Origin: Candidatus Heimdallarchaeota archaeon
GTDB lineage: Archaea; Asgardarchaeota; Heimdallarchaeia; Heimdallarchaeales; Heimdallarchaeaceae
Direction of reading: 5' to 3'
DNA length: 64,000 bases
Assembly: GCA_030603365.1 (NCBI GenBank)
Contig: JAUVXV010000001.1
Coordinates: forward strand, 310,001 to 374,000
Numbering within the stretch: the first letter of the stretch is position 1; each line of letters starts with the position of its first letter. Both the position numbers and the translations under genes were made by a program. Under the pieces are notes generated by a model. That model saw only the letters and a program-made list of their open reading frames with translations, ran no database searches and had not been told where the DNA came from. This document shows, in pieces, positions 8,508 through 17,229 of the stretch.

Positions 8508-9737
8508 ATGAAACTGTTGTTTGTTGTGATGGACGGTCTTGGAGATAGACCTATAAAGGAACTAGATAATAAGACTCCTTTAGAATATGCGAATACTCCT
8601 AATATGGATAAATTTGCGTCATTAGGTATGAATGGATTACTACATGTAATTGCCCCAGGTGTCACACCAGGAAGTGATACAGCCCATTTAGCTTTGTTTG
8701 GTGTAGATCCATATGAATATTATACAGGTAGAGGTCCTTTTGAAGCTGCAGGAATTGGATTAGAAGTTAAGCAAGGAGATATTGCATTTAGAACAAATTT
8801 TGCTACAATAAACACAGAAGATATAATTACAGACAGAAGAGCTGGACGAATAAGCGAGGGAACAAAAGAACTGGCTGAACTGTTTAAAAATATGGAAATC
8901 GATGGCGTTGAGATATTGTTGGTGGCGGGAACAGAGCATAGAGCTGCTCTTGTTCTTAGAGGTGATGGTTTATCTGATAGAGTTTCTGAAAATGATCCTC
9001 ATGTTGAGGGTCAAAAACCATTGGAATTTAAACCTCTTGAGGATACTCCAGAGGCTCAGAAAACAGCAAGAGTTTTAACTACTTTTGTAATGAAAGCAAA
9101 AACTTTGTTATCAAACGCTGAACTAAATAAAAACAGAGAATCTCAAGGGTTACCACTCGCTAATTATTTGCTTATTCGGGGAGCAGGTAAAGTTCCTCAA
9201 GTGCCAAATTTTGAAGAAGAATACTGTTTAGAATCTGCTTGTGTTGCAGGAGGAGGGCTCTATAAAGGTGTAGGAAGAATGCTGGGAATGCACATTATAG
9301 AAGATTCAAGATTGACTGGCGGTACTACAACCAATTTAACTGCTAAGTTCGATGTAGCGTTGGAAGCTCTTCAGACATATGATTTTGTTTTCACTCATGT
9401 TAAAGGTACAGATAATTTTTCCCATGATGGAAATCCTGTGGGAAAAATGAAATTCATTGAAAAGGTTGACAAAGAACTTTACAGATTCCTACCTGAGAAT
9501 TTCAAAAATGATCTTGTTGTAATGATAACTGGAGATCATAGTAGTCCTTGCAGTTTCAAAGATCACTCAGCAGATCCAGTTCCTGTTGTGATTTATTCAC
9601 CTGATTGCAGAGTAGATAAAGTAGAAAAATTTGGTGAAAGTTATGCAGCAGAAGGTAATCTAGGGCATCTGTTAGGGAAACATTTAATGGGCATTGCTCT
9701 AAATGAGTTAAGATTGGTGCACAAATTTGGGGCCTAA
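8508..9737 (+). CDS. apgM: cofactor-independent phosphoglycerate mutase, archaeal type
   Basis: This 409-residue enzyme interconverts 3- and 2-phosphoglycerate in glycolysis/gluconeogenesis. It belongs to the archaeal ApgM branch of the alkaline-phosphatase superfamily. Visible metal and catalytic motifs are VMDGLGDRP near the N-terminus, PGSDTAHLALFG with the nucleophilic serine, EHRAALVLRG, FTHVKGTDNFSHDGN and TGDHSSPCSFKDHSADPVP near the C-terminus. Length is normal. The start ATG lies about 25-30 bp after an AT-rich TATA-like stretch (8475-8487), so the message is probably leaderless. The following transporter gene overlaps its 3' end by 11 bases. Confidence 0.93.
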   Translation: MKLLFVVMDGLGDRPIKELDNKTPLEYANTPNMDKFASLGMNGLLHVIAPGVTPGSDTAHLALFGVDPYEYYTGRGPFEAAGIGLEVKQGDIAFRTNFATINTEDIITDRRAGRISEGTKELAELFKNMEIDGVEILLVAGTEHRAALVLRGDGLSDRVSENDPHVEGQKPLEFKPLEDTPEAQKTARVLTTFVMKAKTLLSNAELNKNRESQGLPLANYLLIRGAGKVPQVPNFEEEYCLESACVAGGGLYKGVGRMLGMHIIEDSRLTGGTTTNLTAKFDVALEALQTYDFVFTHVKGTDNFSHDGNPVGKMKFIEKVDKELYRFLPENFKNDLVVMITGDHSSPCSFKDHSADPVPVVIYSPDCRVDKVEKFGESYAAEGNLGHLLGKHLMGIALNELRLVHKFGA

Positions 9738-10713
9738 TACTGAAGAAAAAACAGCTTTGTTTCAAAAGTCATTACCTTTTCTTCAGTTATTTATAGCTGT
9801 AATTTCTGTTTCTTTTTCTGCAATAATTGTTGTGTTTCTGTTAGGGAAAGGTGTTCCTCCAGAAGTAACAGCAATGTATCGAACTTTTTTTGCAGGAATA
9901 GGTGCTTTGATATTTTCCCTATATAAGAAAAAAATCAAATGGATGGGTGAAAAAAGTACTATCAGTAGATATCATTGGATTTTGTTTTCAGGATTTCTTC
10001 TAGCTGTTCATTTTGCAACTTGGTTTATATCATTAGACTACGTTAATGTGGCTATTTCAACAACAATGGTTGATACAGTTCCTATTTTTCTTGCTATTTT
10101 TGGTTTTATATTTTTCAAAGAGAAGATCAAAACTATAGGAATCATAGGTATAATGATAGCTTTTACTGGTGGAGTTTTACTGGCATTTTTCTCAGATGAC
10201 TCTAGTACTGGTCAAACTAACTTACTGCTGGGGATAGCTTTTTCTCTTATTGGAGCTTTGACAGTAACTTTTTATTTTCTAATAGGTAAAAAAATTCTAC
10301 AAGATTCACCCTTGTGGCCATATTTTGCCTTAGTTAATCTTTCTTCAGCAATTTTCCTCCTTTTTTATAATCTGATAAGGGGGTATGATCTTTTCAAATT
10401 CCAGAATCCTGCTCTTGTATACGGACTATTTCTTGTTTCTGCATTAGGACCATCACTGATAGGTCATGCTACCTATAATTATTCGTTAAGAAAGCTACCA
10501 GCTTATGTTGTAGGCGTTGTTATTCTAGGAGAACCAATAGGTGCAACAATATTGGGGGTTCTTATTTTTCCTTTAACCCAAACTCCAGAACCAATTACTA
10601 TACTTTTTGCGACGATAATCATATTGGGGATAGTTCTTACATCAATATCCCAATACATAAGAGTAAAATTTTTCACGAAGAAAGAGGAAAAACAAGAAGA
10701 AAAACCGAGTTAG
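9727..10713 (+). CDS. EamA/DMT-family membrane transporter
   Basis: A 328-residue integral membrane protein with about ten hydrophobic helices in two repeats of five, the layout of the drug/metabolite (EamA) transporter superfamily. The first repeat has AMYRTFFAGIGALIFSLY and ISLDYVNVAISTTMVDTVPI; the second ends with GEPIGATILGVLIF, the typical closing helix. The C-terminus is a charged KKEEKQEEKPS tail. The assigned start is a TTG inside the end of apgM; there is no good ATG before the first helix. It overlaps the convergent aminotransferase stop by 4 bases. The substrate cannot be predicted; amino acids or other small metabolites are usual for the family. Confidence 0.8.
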   Translation: MGPNTEEKTALFQKSLPFLQLFIAVISVSFSAIIVVFLLGKGVPPEVTAMYRTFFAGIGALIFSLYKKKIKWMGEKSTISRYHWILFSGFLLAVHFATWFISLDYVNVAISTTMVDTVPIFLAIFGFIFFKEKIKTIGIIGIMIAFTGGVLLAFFSDDSSTGQTNLLLGIAFSLIGALTVTFYFLIGKKILQDSPLWPYFALVNLSSAIFLLFYNLIRGYDLFKFQNPALVYGLFLVSALGPSLIGHATYNYSLRKLPAYVVGVVILGEPIGATILGVLIFPLTQTPEPITILFATIIILGIVLTSISQYIRVKFFTKKEEKQEEKPS

Positions 10714-11924
10714 ATTCGGTTTTCATTAAGTAAATCTTCTAACTTGTCCATAGCAGAATCAATTTCCTCAAGAGAGGGTAGATAAACCATTCTGAAACCA
10801 TTCTTTCCAAATGGTCCAAAGCCTGATCCAAATACAGTAAGAACATGCTTCTGTCTTAGGTAATCAAAAACAAACTCCTTATCATCCTTCCACTTAAACT
10901 GATCCATAGAAAGCATTGGAAAGATATAGAAAGCAGCTTCTGGTTTGTATACAGAAATCCCTTCCATTTCCACTAGCCTTATGTACATTAAATCTCTTCT
11001 GTCTTTTAGAGCTTTAATTGTTTGAGGAAGGTAAGTATTTAGATCTTGTTTAAGAGCTTCAGTTCCTGCCTTTTGAAGAGGAGTGGATGCACTTAGTCTT
11101 AATCTTGTTAATTTGTTAAACCCCTCCCAAGGTCCTTGAATTTTCTCTGCGGGATCATGAATATATGCATATCCTAGTCTCCAACCTGGGGCTAGAAAGA
11201 CCTTACTGAACCCATTATAAGCAATAACTGGAACATCCTTTGCCAAATTTGCTGTAGCTGTGTGCTTAAGTCCATCTTCCAACATAAGCAAGTCATAAGT
11301 TTCATCAGAAACAATACATGCATCATATTCTCCTGCAATGTCAACTATTTCTTTGAGTATTTTTTCTGGATAAACGGATCCTGTAGGATTATTTGGTGTA
11401 TTAAGAAACACCAGTTTAGTCTTTTCATTCATTAAGGATCTTATATGGTCTGGATCAGGATAGAAATTTCCATCAACAACGGTTTTGTAATATTGAATGT
11501 CATTTTCAAAAATGGTTGCATTTCCTGAATAACTTGGATAGTGGATTCCTGGAATCAAAACTCTATCTCCTGGATTTGTAAAAGCCATAAATGTCATCTG
11601 TATGCCTTCTGATACACCTGCTGTTACTACAACATCAGCTGCTGAGACATCAACATTGTGCTTTCGTTTTTCATATTCAGCAATTGCTTCTCTAAATTCG
11701 AGTATACCTTGTGAATTTGCATAAAAATTATAATTTTCCTTTTCAGCATAACTTAATGGATCAGTTAGTATCTTTGGTGTTTTAAACCCATATTTGATTG
11801 GGTCCCCAATATTTAATTTAATAATTTCATGTCCTTGAGCTTCAACTTCATTAGCGACAGCTAGTACATCTCTGATTGCATAACTGAAGCTTGCAGTACG
11901 ATTTGAGATTTCCATGATATTCAT
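10710..11924 (-). CDS. class I/II aminotransferase (AlaA/aspartate aminotransferase-like)
   Basis: A 404-residue PLP-dependent fold-type I aminotransferase. Recognisable landmarks are IKLNIGDPIKYGFKTP, VVTAGVSEGIQMTF, the PLP-binding NTPNNPTGSVYP, SDETYDLL, and the catalytic lysine in YNGFSKVFLAPGWRLGY. The sequence resembles the AlaA-type glutamate-pyruvate aminotransferases more than tyrosine aminotransferases, though this is a judgement by eye. It would make or degrade alanine or aspartate and fits the amino-acid-consuming metabolism of the window. Start could instead be the ATG at 11915, three codons downstream, which is better spaced from a GGGATGA sequence. Confidence 0.85.
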   Translation of the reverse strand: MNIMEISNRTASFSYAIRDVLAVANEVEAQGHEIIKLNIGDPIKYGFKTPKILTDPLSYAEKENYNFYANSQGILEFREAIAEYEKRKHNVDVSAADVVVTAGVSEGIQMTFMAFTNPGDRVLIPGIHYPSYSGNATIFENDIQYYKTVVDGNFYPDPDHIRSLMNEKTKLVFLNTPNNPTGSVYPEKILKEIVDIAGEYDACIVSDETYDLLMLEDGLKHTATANLAKDVPVIAYNGFSKVFLAPGWRLGYAYIHDPAEKIQGPWEGFNKLTRLRLSASTPLQKAGTEALKQDLNTYLPQTIKALKDRRDLMYIRLVEMEGISVYKPEAAFYIFPMLSMDQFKWKDDKEFVFDYLRQKHVLTVFGSGFGPFGKNGFRMVYLPSLEEIDSAMDKLEDLLNENRI

Positions 11925-12075
11925 CCCTAGTGGTCCTTAAGAAGAAAAAATTTTGAAAGAAATAAAATTATTGGTTTGACCTTAGTGATTGTAATCTCAT
12001 AGAAATAATAATTACTATTTCCCAGATATTACATTATTAAATATAACAATTTTTGATTATTATTTTAAAAACTGG

Positions 12076-13485
12076 GTGTTATGTTTGCCAGCAATATCTA
12101 GTTGTAGTTTTTGCAATGGACCAGCTCAATACTACTGTAAAGCATGTAAGAGAAGATTGTGTTCAGAACACATTCGGATTTCCAATACTATATACCACTG
12201 TTCTAATTGTGATTCAGAAGGTTCAGATTCAAAATGTCTCACTTGCGGTTTTTCAACAACACTACTAAGACATGAACCTACTCATACATGTGAATGGTGT
12301 AAGTCCACAGACGTTGAAGATGGACTATTGTATCATCAACAATTGCCACATTTAATTTTCTCGTCATTCAACGAACTCAATAAAAAACTCTCTGAAGTAT
12401 GGGATTTAACTCAACAATATCTTCAAGTTGTAAAATCAGTTTATGAGATGAGAAAAGCGCGTATTATGCTTTTTGGATCAGTAGAGGATGAAATCACACT
12501 TCTTAGAGGTAAAATTTCTACATTTATTGATCAATTGGTTAAGTTTGAAAATGACACATTCTCAATGGTTGATGATAAACTCAAAGTCGTAGGATACATG
12601 CGATTCACAAATCTCGATAATATTGAAAAAGCAGAGGAAATACTGAGTTTATTACAATCTCGTCTGGAGTTACTCGATACTACTTTAGGCGGGAAATTCA
12701 CTGATATTGAAAATGATTTTGGAGTAGTGAACAAGAAGGTAGATTTCTTAGGTTTTCAACACAGACTACTAAACCGAATTAATGATCTTCTCCCTGAAGA
12801 TAAGGAAGAACATTTGATCTCTATAATTCCCAGAATTTGGTTAAAGAAAAACAGTAGATTTTACAAAAAATATTTGCTTGTTCTAACTAATCGAAACATC
12901 TACTTCTTACGGGAAAAGGGATTGTTTGATGTTAAGTTAAAATCCAAAGAAACATTGAGTTTATCCTATATTACCAATAAGAAGCTTGTCTCCAGATTAT
13001 TATCAAGAAATATGTTTCATTTCAAAACTAGGCTAGATTCCTATACTCTTCTAGGAAGAAAGGAAAGCATTGACCAATTTATGATTTATTTCCACATAAT
13101 TGATAATTATATTGATTATTCAATACATAAATCTTCTATTATTGAGGATTTGAAGTATTATTCATTAACCATAAACGAACTAAAAACAAACATTCAGCGT
13201 AACGTTAGTCATCTCCGAGCTTATTTACTGAATAAGAGAGAATTGAAACGCGAACTGTATTGGCGAGAAGGACAAGACGCGAGATTCAAAAAACTCTTTG
13301 AACAATTACTTGCTGTAGAAAGAAAGATTCACAAATTGAGTGAATCTAGAAAGTATGATACAAGAGGGACTAGAGGAATTGATGGATTATTAAATAAATT
13401 AACAAGAGAACACACAAGATTGAAACAACAGCTCGGTGATATAAGAAGAAGAAGTGACGAATTCGATGAAATGTGGGAATTTTGA
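12076..13485 (+). CDS. B-box-like zinc finger, coiled-coil, PH/GRAM-like protein
   Basis: A 469-residue protein with three parts. Residues about 9-85 contain a run of metal-binding pairs (CSFC, CKAC, C..H, CSNC, CLTC, CEWC); the first block, CSFCNGPAQYYCKACKRRLC followed by SEH, has the spacing of a B-box zinc finger. Residues about 95-240 are a long amphipathic coiled coil. Residues about 245-345 (RFYKKYLLVLTNRNIYFLRE, then FHFKTRLDSYTLLGRKESID) resemble a PH/GRAM-type beta domain. A second charged coiled coil closes the chain. The order recalls eukaryotic TRIM proteins, but no RING is visible. The start is GTG at 12076. Function unknown; a membrane or protein-interaction scaffold is plausible. 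Confidence 0.6.
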   Translation: MLCLPAISSCSFCNGPAQYYCKACKRRLCSEHIRISNTIYHCSNCDSEGSDSKCLTCGFSTTLLRHEPTHTCEWCKSTDVEDGLLYHQQLPHLIFSSFNELNKKLSEVWDLTQQYLQVVKSVYEMRKARIMLFGSVEDEITLLRGKISTFIDQLVKFENDTFSMVDDKLKVVGYMRFTNLDNIEKAEEILSLLQSRLELLDTTLGGKFTDIENDFGVVNKKVDFLGFQHRLLNRINDLLPEDKEEHLISIIPRIWLKKNSRFYKKYLLVLTNRNIYFLREKGLFDVKLKSKETLSLSYITNKKLVSRLLSRNMFHFKTRLDSYTLLGRKESIDQFMIYFHIIDNYIDYSIHKSSIIEDLKYYSLTINELKTNIQRNVSHLRAYLLNKRELKRELYWREGQDARFKKLFEQLLAVERKIHKLSESRKYDTRGTRGIDGLLNKLTREHTRLKQQLGDIRRRSDEFDEMWEF

Positions 13486-13492
13486 GAAAATG

Positions 13493-13500
13493 CATATATA
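13493..13500 (+). promoter_or_regulatory. TATA box of the small zinc-ribbon membrane gene
   Basis: CATATATA lies 30 bp before the ATG at 13530. This is the spacing expected for an archaeal TATA element driving a leaderless message, and it supports ATG 13530 over the upstream TTG at 13521. Confidence 0.5.
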
Positions 13501-13529
13501 CTAGCTAAAATTCCTTTTTCTTGATACTA

Positions 13530-13820
13530 ATGCCTAAGAAAAAAAGTAATTTTAATAGATTAACTTGGGTTATTACAGAACTAATCATTGGTTTAGCTGG
13601 TTTTGTCTATGGATTATATGGGACAATATCATCTCTACCTGAAATTCTAACAACTTACATTATTCTTCTCTCAATGGGGGGTATTCTATTAATTGTAGCT
13701 ATAGTACAATTGATTCCAATACTCAAAAAGAGAGAGAAAAAATACTGTGCTAAATGTGGTGAGAAAATAAAGAAGAATGATGAGTTTTGTTCAAAATGTG
13801 GAGAAAAAGTAGAGGAATAG
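13530..13820 (+). CDS. small two-helix membrane protein with C-terminal zinc ribbon
   Basis: A 96-residue protein. Residues about 10-32 and 42-63 are two membrane helices, and the C-terminal 25 residues are a zinc ribbon (KYCAKCGEKIKKNDEFCSKC, with four cysteines in two CxxC pairs). Such small membrane-anchored zinc ribbons are common and poorly characterised in archaea. It follows the B-box gene by 44 bp, with its own TATA box. A similarly built but frame-disrupted gene may exist at 50114. Function unknown. Confidence 0.65.
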   Translation: MPKKKSNFNRLTWVITELIIGLAGFVYGLYGTISSLPEILTTYIILLSMGGILLIVAIVQLIPILKKREKKYCAKCGEKIKKNDEFCSKCGEKVEE

Positions 13821-13838
13821 GAGAGCTAAATTAGACTT

Positions 13839-14210
13839 TTATTTCTCCCAAACCTTAAGAAAGTCAGGCATTTCTTCAAATGTAACAAGTGGAATGTTTA
13901 ACCATTTTGCGTCAGAAGCATCATTAGAGAAATCATATTCCTCCTTGGGAGATGTTCTATAACGAAGGAATGACTCTTGTGAATTAGTTTCATCTTCAAC
14001 CCATACAATAATGGGGAGAGCATTCAATTCATAATAACCTAAACTTGTGTTAAAAATGAAATATATGGTTTGTTCTTTATGTTTATAACGTCCTATATAA
14101 CCTGCGTTTCTATCTGGTCCTAAACCTGAAATTACAAGCTTAATTAAATCACCGAGAGATGCAAGTTTCATACCTGCGGGGGATTTTAGAATTATGGGTT
14201 CTTTAGTCAA
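13839..14210 (-). CDS. hypothetical protein downstream of atpK
   Basis: A 123-residue soluble protein of unknown function with alternating strands (TIYFIFNTSLGYYELNALPI, IIVWVEDETN) and a conserved-looking GLGPDRNAGYIGRYKHKEQ loop. I prefer the TTG start at 14210: GGTGAT sits 4 bases before it, and it avoids the overlap and the unlikely hydrophobic extension of the longer frame from 14249. It lies 28 bp after the proteolipid gene on the same strand, so it is probably co-transcribed. I do not recognise the family. Confidence 0.6.
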   Translation of the reverse strand: MTKEPIILKSPAGMKLASLGDLIKLVISGLGPDRNAGYIGRYKHKEQTIYFIFNTSLGYYELNALPIIVWVEDETNSQESFLRYRTSPKEEYDFSNDASDAKWLNIPLVTFEEMPDFLKVWEK

Positions 14211-14238
14211 AATAATCACCAAAAAAGAAAGTAAAGGA

Positions 14239-14541
14239 TTAAAATACAATTAGAATTGCGACAAGTAATCCATAAATAGCTACAGCTTCAATCAGAACAA
14301 TAAACAGAAAAGCTTTTCCGAATACTTCTGGTTTTTCGACGATAGCACCTATCGCTGCACTTCCTGCCATACCCATTCCTATAGCAGCTGCACCTCCAGC
14401 GATACCAACTGCCAATGCTGCACCAAGAGGTGTTAAATCAGCAGGGGTTTGAGCCAATACAGAATTTGCTGCTAAGAAAAACATGGTCACTATTACTGCT
14501 AATAATCCAAAGGTTCTAGTAGATTTCTTTTTTAAAAGCAT
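14239..14541 (-). CDS. atpK: A/V-type ATPase proteolipid subunit K (c ring)
   Basis: A 100-residue protein with an N-terminal signal-like helix (residues 10-30) and two further membrane helices forming the c-subunit hairpin. The first is glycine/alanine-rich (GAALAVGIAGGAAAIGMGMA) and the second, FLFIVLIEAVAIYGLLVAIL, carries the ion-carrying glutamate. The ring of these subunits is the rotor of the ATPase whose C and I subunits are at 596-4787. The gene is separated from those by ten kilobases and lies head-to-head with the ESCRT-III gene at 14692. The glutamate context does not let me decide between proton and sodium coupling. Confidence 0.92.
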   Translation of the reverse strand: MLLKKKSTRTFGLLAVIVTMFFLAANSVLAQTPADLTPLGAALAVGIAGGAAAIGMGMAGSAAIGAIVEKPEVFGKAFLFIVLIEAVAIYGLLVAILIVF

Positions 14542-14650
14542 TTAATCACATCTATTTACAAAGTAAATTTCGGTAAGGTAATTTAAAAATTTCGGAAAGA
14601 CATTAAAATTCTTTAAAATTAATGAAAACAATACATATAATAACTACGAA

Positions 14651-14660
14651 AGCTTAAATA
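14651..14660 (+). promoter_or_regulatory. TATA box of the ESCRT operon
   Basis: GCTTAAATAG preceded by GAAA, resembling BRE plus TATA, lies about 32-41 bp before the first ESCRT-III start at 14692 in the divergent gap with atpK. Position and sequence suit a promoter for the four-gene ESCRT operon. Confidence 0.5.
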
Positions 14661-14691
14661 GGTATAGAAAAAAAGTAAAGTTGTGATTTAG

Positions 14692-15306
14692 ATGTTCAGA
14701 GACTTTATGGGATGGCTTTTAGGTAGTAAGAAGAGCCCTCGCGACCATATCATAAACCTAAGGTTAACTGTAAGAAGATTAGAAAGAGCACAGAGAAAAT
14801 TATCTCGTGATGAATCTAAAATGCAGTTAAAGATGAAACAAACTATTCAACGAGGAGACCTAGAATCTGCTAGATTATTTGCTACCGATATAGTACGAAA
14901 TAGAAGATGGGAATTCGGTTATCAAAAACTGGTTTCAAGAATGAATGGTCTAATCTTCAAATTAGAACGAGCTGATACTGCTGCAAGTATGGCTGAAGAA
15001 ATGCATGGTATTGCTTCTGCACTAAGAACAGCAAATGCACAACTACAAATTCCTGATTTAGACAGAGTTATTCAAGATATGGAGAGCTCTATTGATGGTA
15101 TTGAAGAATCTACAGGAACCATCGAAGATGGAATAGATGATTTGTTGGTGGCTGACACAGATCCAGCTGAAGTAGATCGATTAATAGAACAAACAGCTGC
15201 TGAATTGGGCGTATCAACTCAAGCTGGTTTACCTTCTGTTGGAATTGTAGAAACTGATGATTTGGAAGACGAGATACAGAAATTAAGGAGAAGAGAGGAA
15301 GATTAG
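14692..15306 (+). CDS. ESCRT-III protein, Vps2/24/46 (CHMP1-3)-like
   Basis: A 204-residue Snf7-family protein. A basic N-terminal helical hairpin (residues about 18-95, RLERAQRKLSRDESKMQLKM and the following helix GDLESARLFATDIVRNRR) is followed by an acidic tail. The end, DDLEDEIQKLRRREED, resembles a MIT-interacting motif that would recruit Vps4. ESCRT-III proteins polymerise on membranes for scission during division and vesicle budding. The extreme N-terminus MFRDFMGWLLG is amphipathic and could insert in membrane. It is the first gene of an operon with a second ESCRT-III, Vps4 and Vps25. Assignment to the CHMP1-3 branch rests on the MFRDF..WLLG start and the MIM-like tail. Confidence 0.88.
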   Translation: MFRDFMGWLLGSKKSPRDHIINLRLTVRRLERAQRKLSRDESKMQLKMKQTIQRGDLESARLFATDIVRNRRWEFGYQKLVSRMNGLIFKLERADTAASMAEEMHGIASALRTANAQLQIPDLDRVIQDMESSIDGIEESTGTIEDGIDDLLVADTDPAEVDRLIEQTAAELGVSTQAGLPSVGIVETDDLEDEIQKLRRREED

Positions 15307-15320
15307 AAAGGTGATTGATT

Positions 15321-15977
15321 ATGGTTAAAAATTGGCTTTTTGGAAAAAAAAGGAAGGAAGATGCTGATGCTTTATCAACTCTTAAAGCTCAACAGAACAG
15401 ACTTCAAGCTGAAGCTAGAAATCTTGAAAGGCAATCTGATGAACAAAAAATACTAGCTTCTAAAATGCTTCAAGCAGGCAATAAAGCTGGTGCTCGTCAA
15501 GCTCTCAAGAGAAGAGCAGTATTCATGAAAAGACTAAATACAGTTCATAATACTGCAATGAATCTACAAGCTCAAATTGACAGTATTCAGACTGCTACAT
15601 CAACAGCTGAAACAGTTAAAGCTATGGAACTTGGTACAAAGGTTGTTGGTGAGAAAATAAAAACAGTATCACCTGAGAGAACTGAAAGAGTAATGGACTC
15701 AGTTATGGAACAAAGAGATCAAATCGAAATGATGACAGAAGCTCTTTCTGATCCAAGTTTATCTGAGGGTATTCTGGATTTTGAGGATGATGCTGCAATT
15801 GATGAACAAATGGCACAATTAGAAGCTGAAATGGATCTTGGTACAACTACAAGTCTTCCCGATGTTAGTGGATTGCCTTCAACACCCGTTGGAACACCAT
15901 CAGAAAAGGAAGAGGATGTATCAGATCTTGAAGAAGAGCTTGAAGGTTTGAAGAAGAAAATGAGTGAAGATAATTAG
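15321..15977 (+). CDS. ESCRT-III protein, Vps20/32/60 (CHMP4/5/6)-like
   Basis: A 218-residue second Snf7-family protein, 14 bases downstream of the first. It begins MVKNWLFGKKRKED, as CHMP4-type proteins begin with a short W/F-containing segment before a basic helix. Helices rich in Ala/Gln/Lys follow (KMLQAGNKAGARQALKRRAV is the conserved second helix, where CHMP4 has GNKRAALQALKRKK). The tail is acidic and ends in a coiled stretch, EEDVSDLEEELEGLKKKM. The ATG at 15321 is chosen because GGTGAT (15310-15315) sits at proper spacing; a TTG at 15315 is less likely. Pairing of one protein from each ESCRT-III branch is the usual Asgard arrangement. Confidence 0.88.
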   Translation: MVKNWLFGKKRKEDADALSTLKAQQNRLQAEARNLERQSDEQKILASKMLQAGNKAGARQALKRRAVFMKRLNTVHNTAMNLQAQIDSIQTATSTAETVKAMELGTKVVGEKIKTVSPERTERVMDSVMEQRDQIEMMTEALSDPSLSEGILDFEDDAAIDEQMAQLEAEMDLGTTTSLPDVSGLPSTPVGTPSEKEEDVSDLEEELEGLKKKMSEDN

Positions 15978-16067
15978 TTCTTCCTCTTTTTTATATTTTT
16001 AAACATAAAACCAAATAAAATATTTTATATTGGATAATTGGAATAATTAGATAGAGGTTGTAATCAC

Positions 16068-17213
16068 GTGTCTGCTCAAGGTTTAATAGATCATGCTAGA
16101 GAATTTGCAATAAAGGCGTATAATTTTGACAAGGAAAAGAATTACAGTGAGGCTATTCCTTATTATTTGGATGCTGCAGAGGCATTGATGAAAGCAATTA
16201 AATTTGAAAGAAATCCACAAGTTGCTCGTTCATTAAAAAAGAAAGCTGAAATGTACATAAGTAGATCAAAAGAATTACGGGATCTTCTTGTGAGAAAAAA
16301 AGAACGAAGGTCTAAAGCAGGCAGTGATGAGGAGGAAGATAAACTAGAAGGTGCTATATCTGATATAATAGTAACTGAAAAACCAAATGTTACATTAAAT
16401 GAAATTGCTGGACTAGAAATTGCTAAACAAACACTACGTGAAGCAATAGTCTTACCATTAATGAGACCAGATTTATTCTCAGGTGCAAGAAGACCATGGA
16501 AAGGAATTCTTCTTTTTGGTCCTCCAGGTTGTGGTAAAACTCTATTAGCTAGAGCAACAGCTGCAGAAGTTGAAGCCACTTTTTTTAATGTGAGTGCAGC
16601 TTCAATTATCTCAAAATGGCTTGGTGAATCTGAGAAACTAGTGAGAACTCTCTTTGAACTTTCACGTGAAAGACAACCGAGTATTATTTTTATTGATGAA
16701 GTTGATGCTTTAGCTGGAGCTAGAGGTGGAGAACATGATGCTATGAGAAGGGTGAAAACAGAACTATTAACATCAATGGATGGGCTTTCAAGCTCAGAAA
16801 CTGATCGTATAGTGACTATAGGGGCAACTAACATTCCAAATTCTATAGATGCTGCATTTCGTAGAAGATTTGAACGACGAATTTATATTCCGCTACCTGA
16901 TTTCCCAGCTCGTAACGCAATATTCGGCTTTAACACAGAAGGTGTAGACTTAGCCGATGATTGTGATTTTGAAGTTTTTGCTGAAATTACAGATGGTTAT
17001 TCGGGTTCTGATATTGCAATGGTTTGCAGAGAAGCAATTATGACTCCAATAAGAGAGTTGGATATGTCAGGGGCTATAAATGATACTTCGATAAAAGCAA
17101 GACCAGTAACACAAGATGACTTCCTTGAAGCTATAGAAGCAATTAACCCTTCTGTTAGCGATGATGAAGTGGAAAAATATGATACATGGAACGAAGAGTT
17201 TGGCAGTGCATAA
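16068..17213 (+). CDS. Vps4-like AAA ATPase with MIT domain
   Basis: A 381-residue ESCRT-III disassembly ATPase. Residues 1-75 form an MIT three-helix bundle (AREFAIKAYNFDKEKNYSEA, YYLDAAEALMKAIK). The AAA domain has Walker A GPPGCGKTLLARA, Walker B SIIFIDEVDAL, sensor 1 IGATN, and arginine fingers in FRRRFERRIY. The C-terminal segment SVSDDEVEKYDTWNEEFGS matches the closing helix of eukaryotic Vps4 (SVS..DL.KY..W...FG). The MIT domain should bind the MIM-like tail of the ESCRT-III protein at 14692. Start is GTG at 16068 with an upstream GAGGTT. It sits between ESCRT-III and Vps25 genes. Very secure. Confidence 0.95.
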   Translation: MSAQGLIDHAREFAIKAYNFDKEKNYSEAIPYYLDAAEALMKAIKFERNPQVARSLKKKAEMYISRSKELRDLLVRKKERRSKAGSDEEEDKLEGAISDIIVTEKPNVTLNEIAGLEIAKQTLREAIVLPLMRPDLFSGARRPWKGILLFGPPGCGKTLLARATAAEVEATFFNVSAASIISKWLGESEKLVRTLFELSRERQPSIIFIDEVDALAGARGGEHDAMRRVKTELLTSMDGLSSSETDRIVTIGATNIPNSIDAAFRRRFERRIYIPLPDFPARNAIFGFNTEGVDLADDCDFEVFAEITDGYSGSDIAMVCREAIMTPIRELDMSGAINDTSIKARPVTQDDFLEAIEAINPSVSDDEVEKYDTWNEEFGSA

Positions 17214-17229
17214 TTGAGAGGTCGCATTA

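Noticed and set aside
16163..16834. 223-codon minus-strand frame
   Set aside because: Antisense shadow of the Vps4 gene; serine/leucine-rich with no family resemblance.
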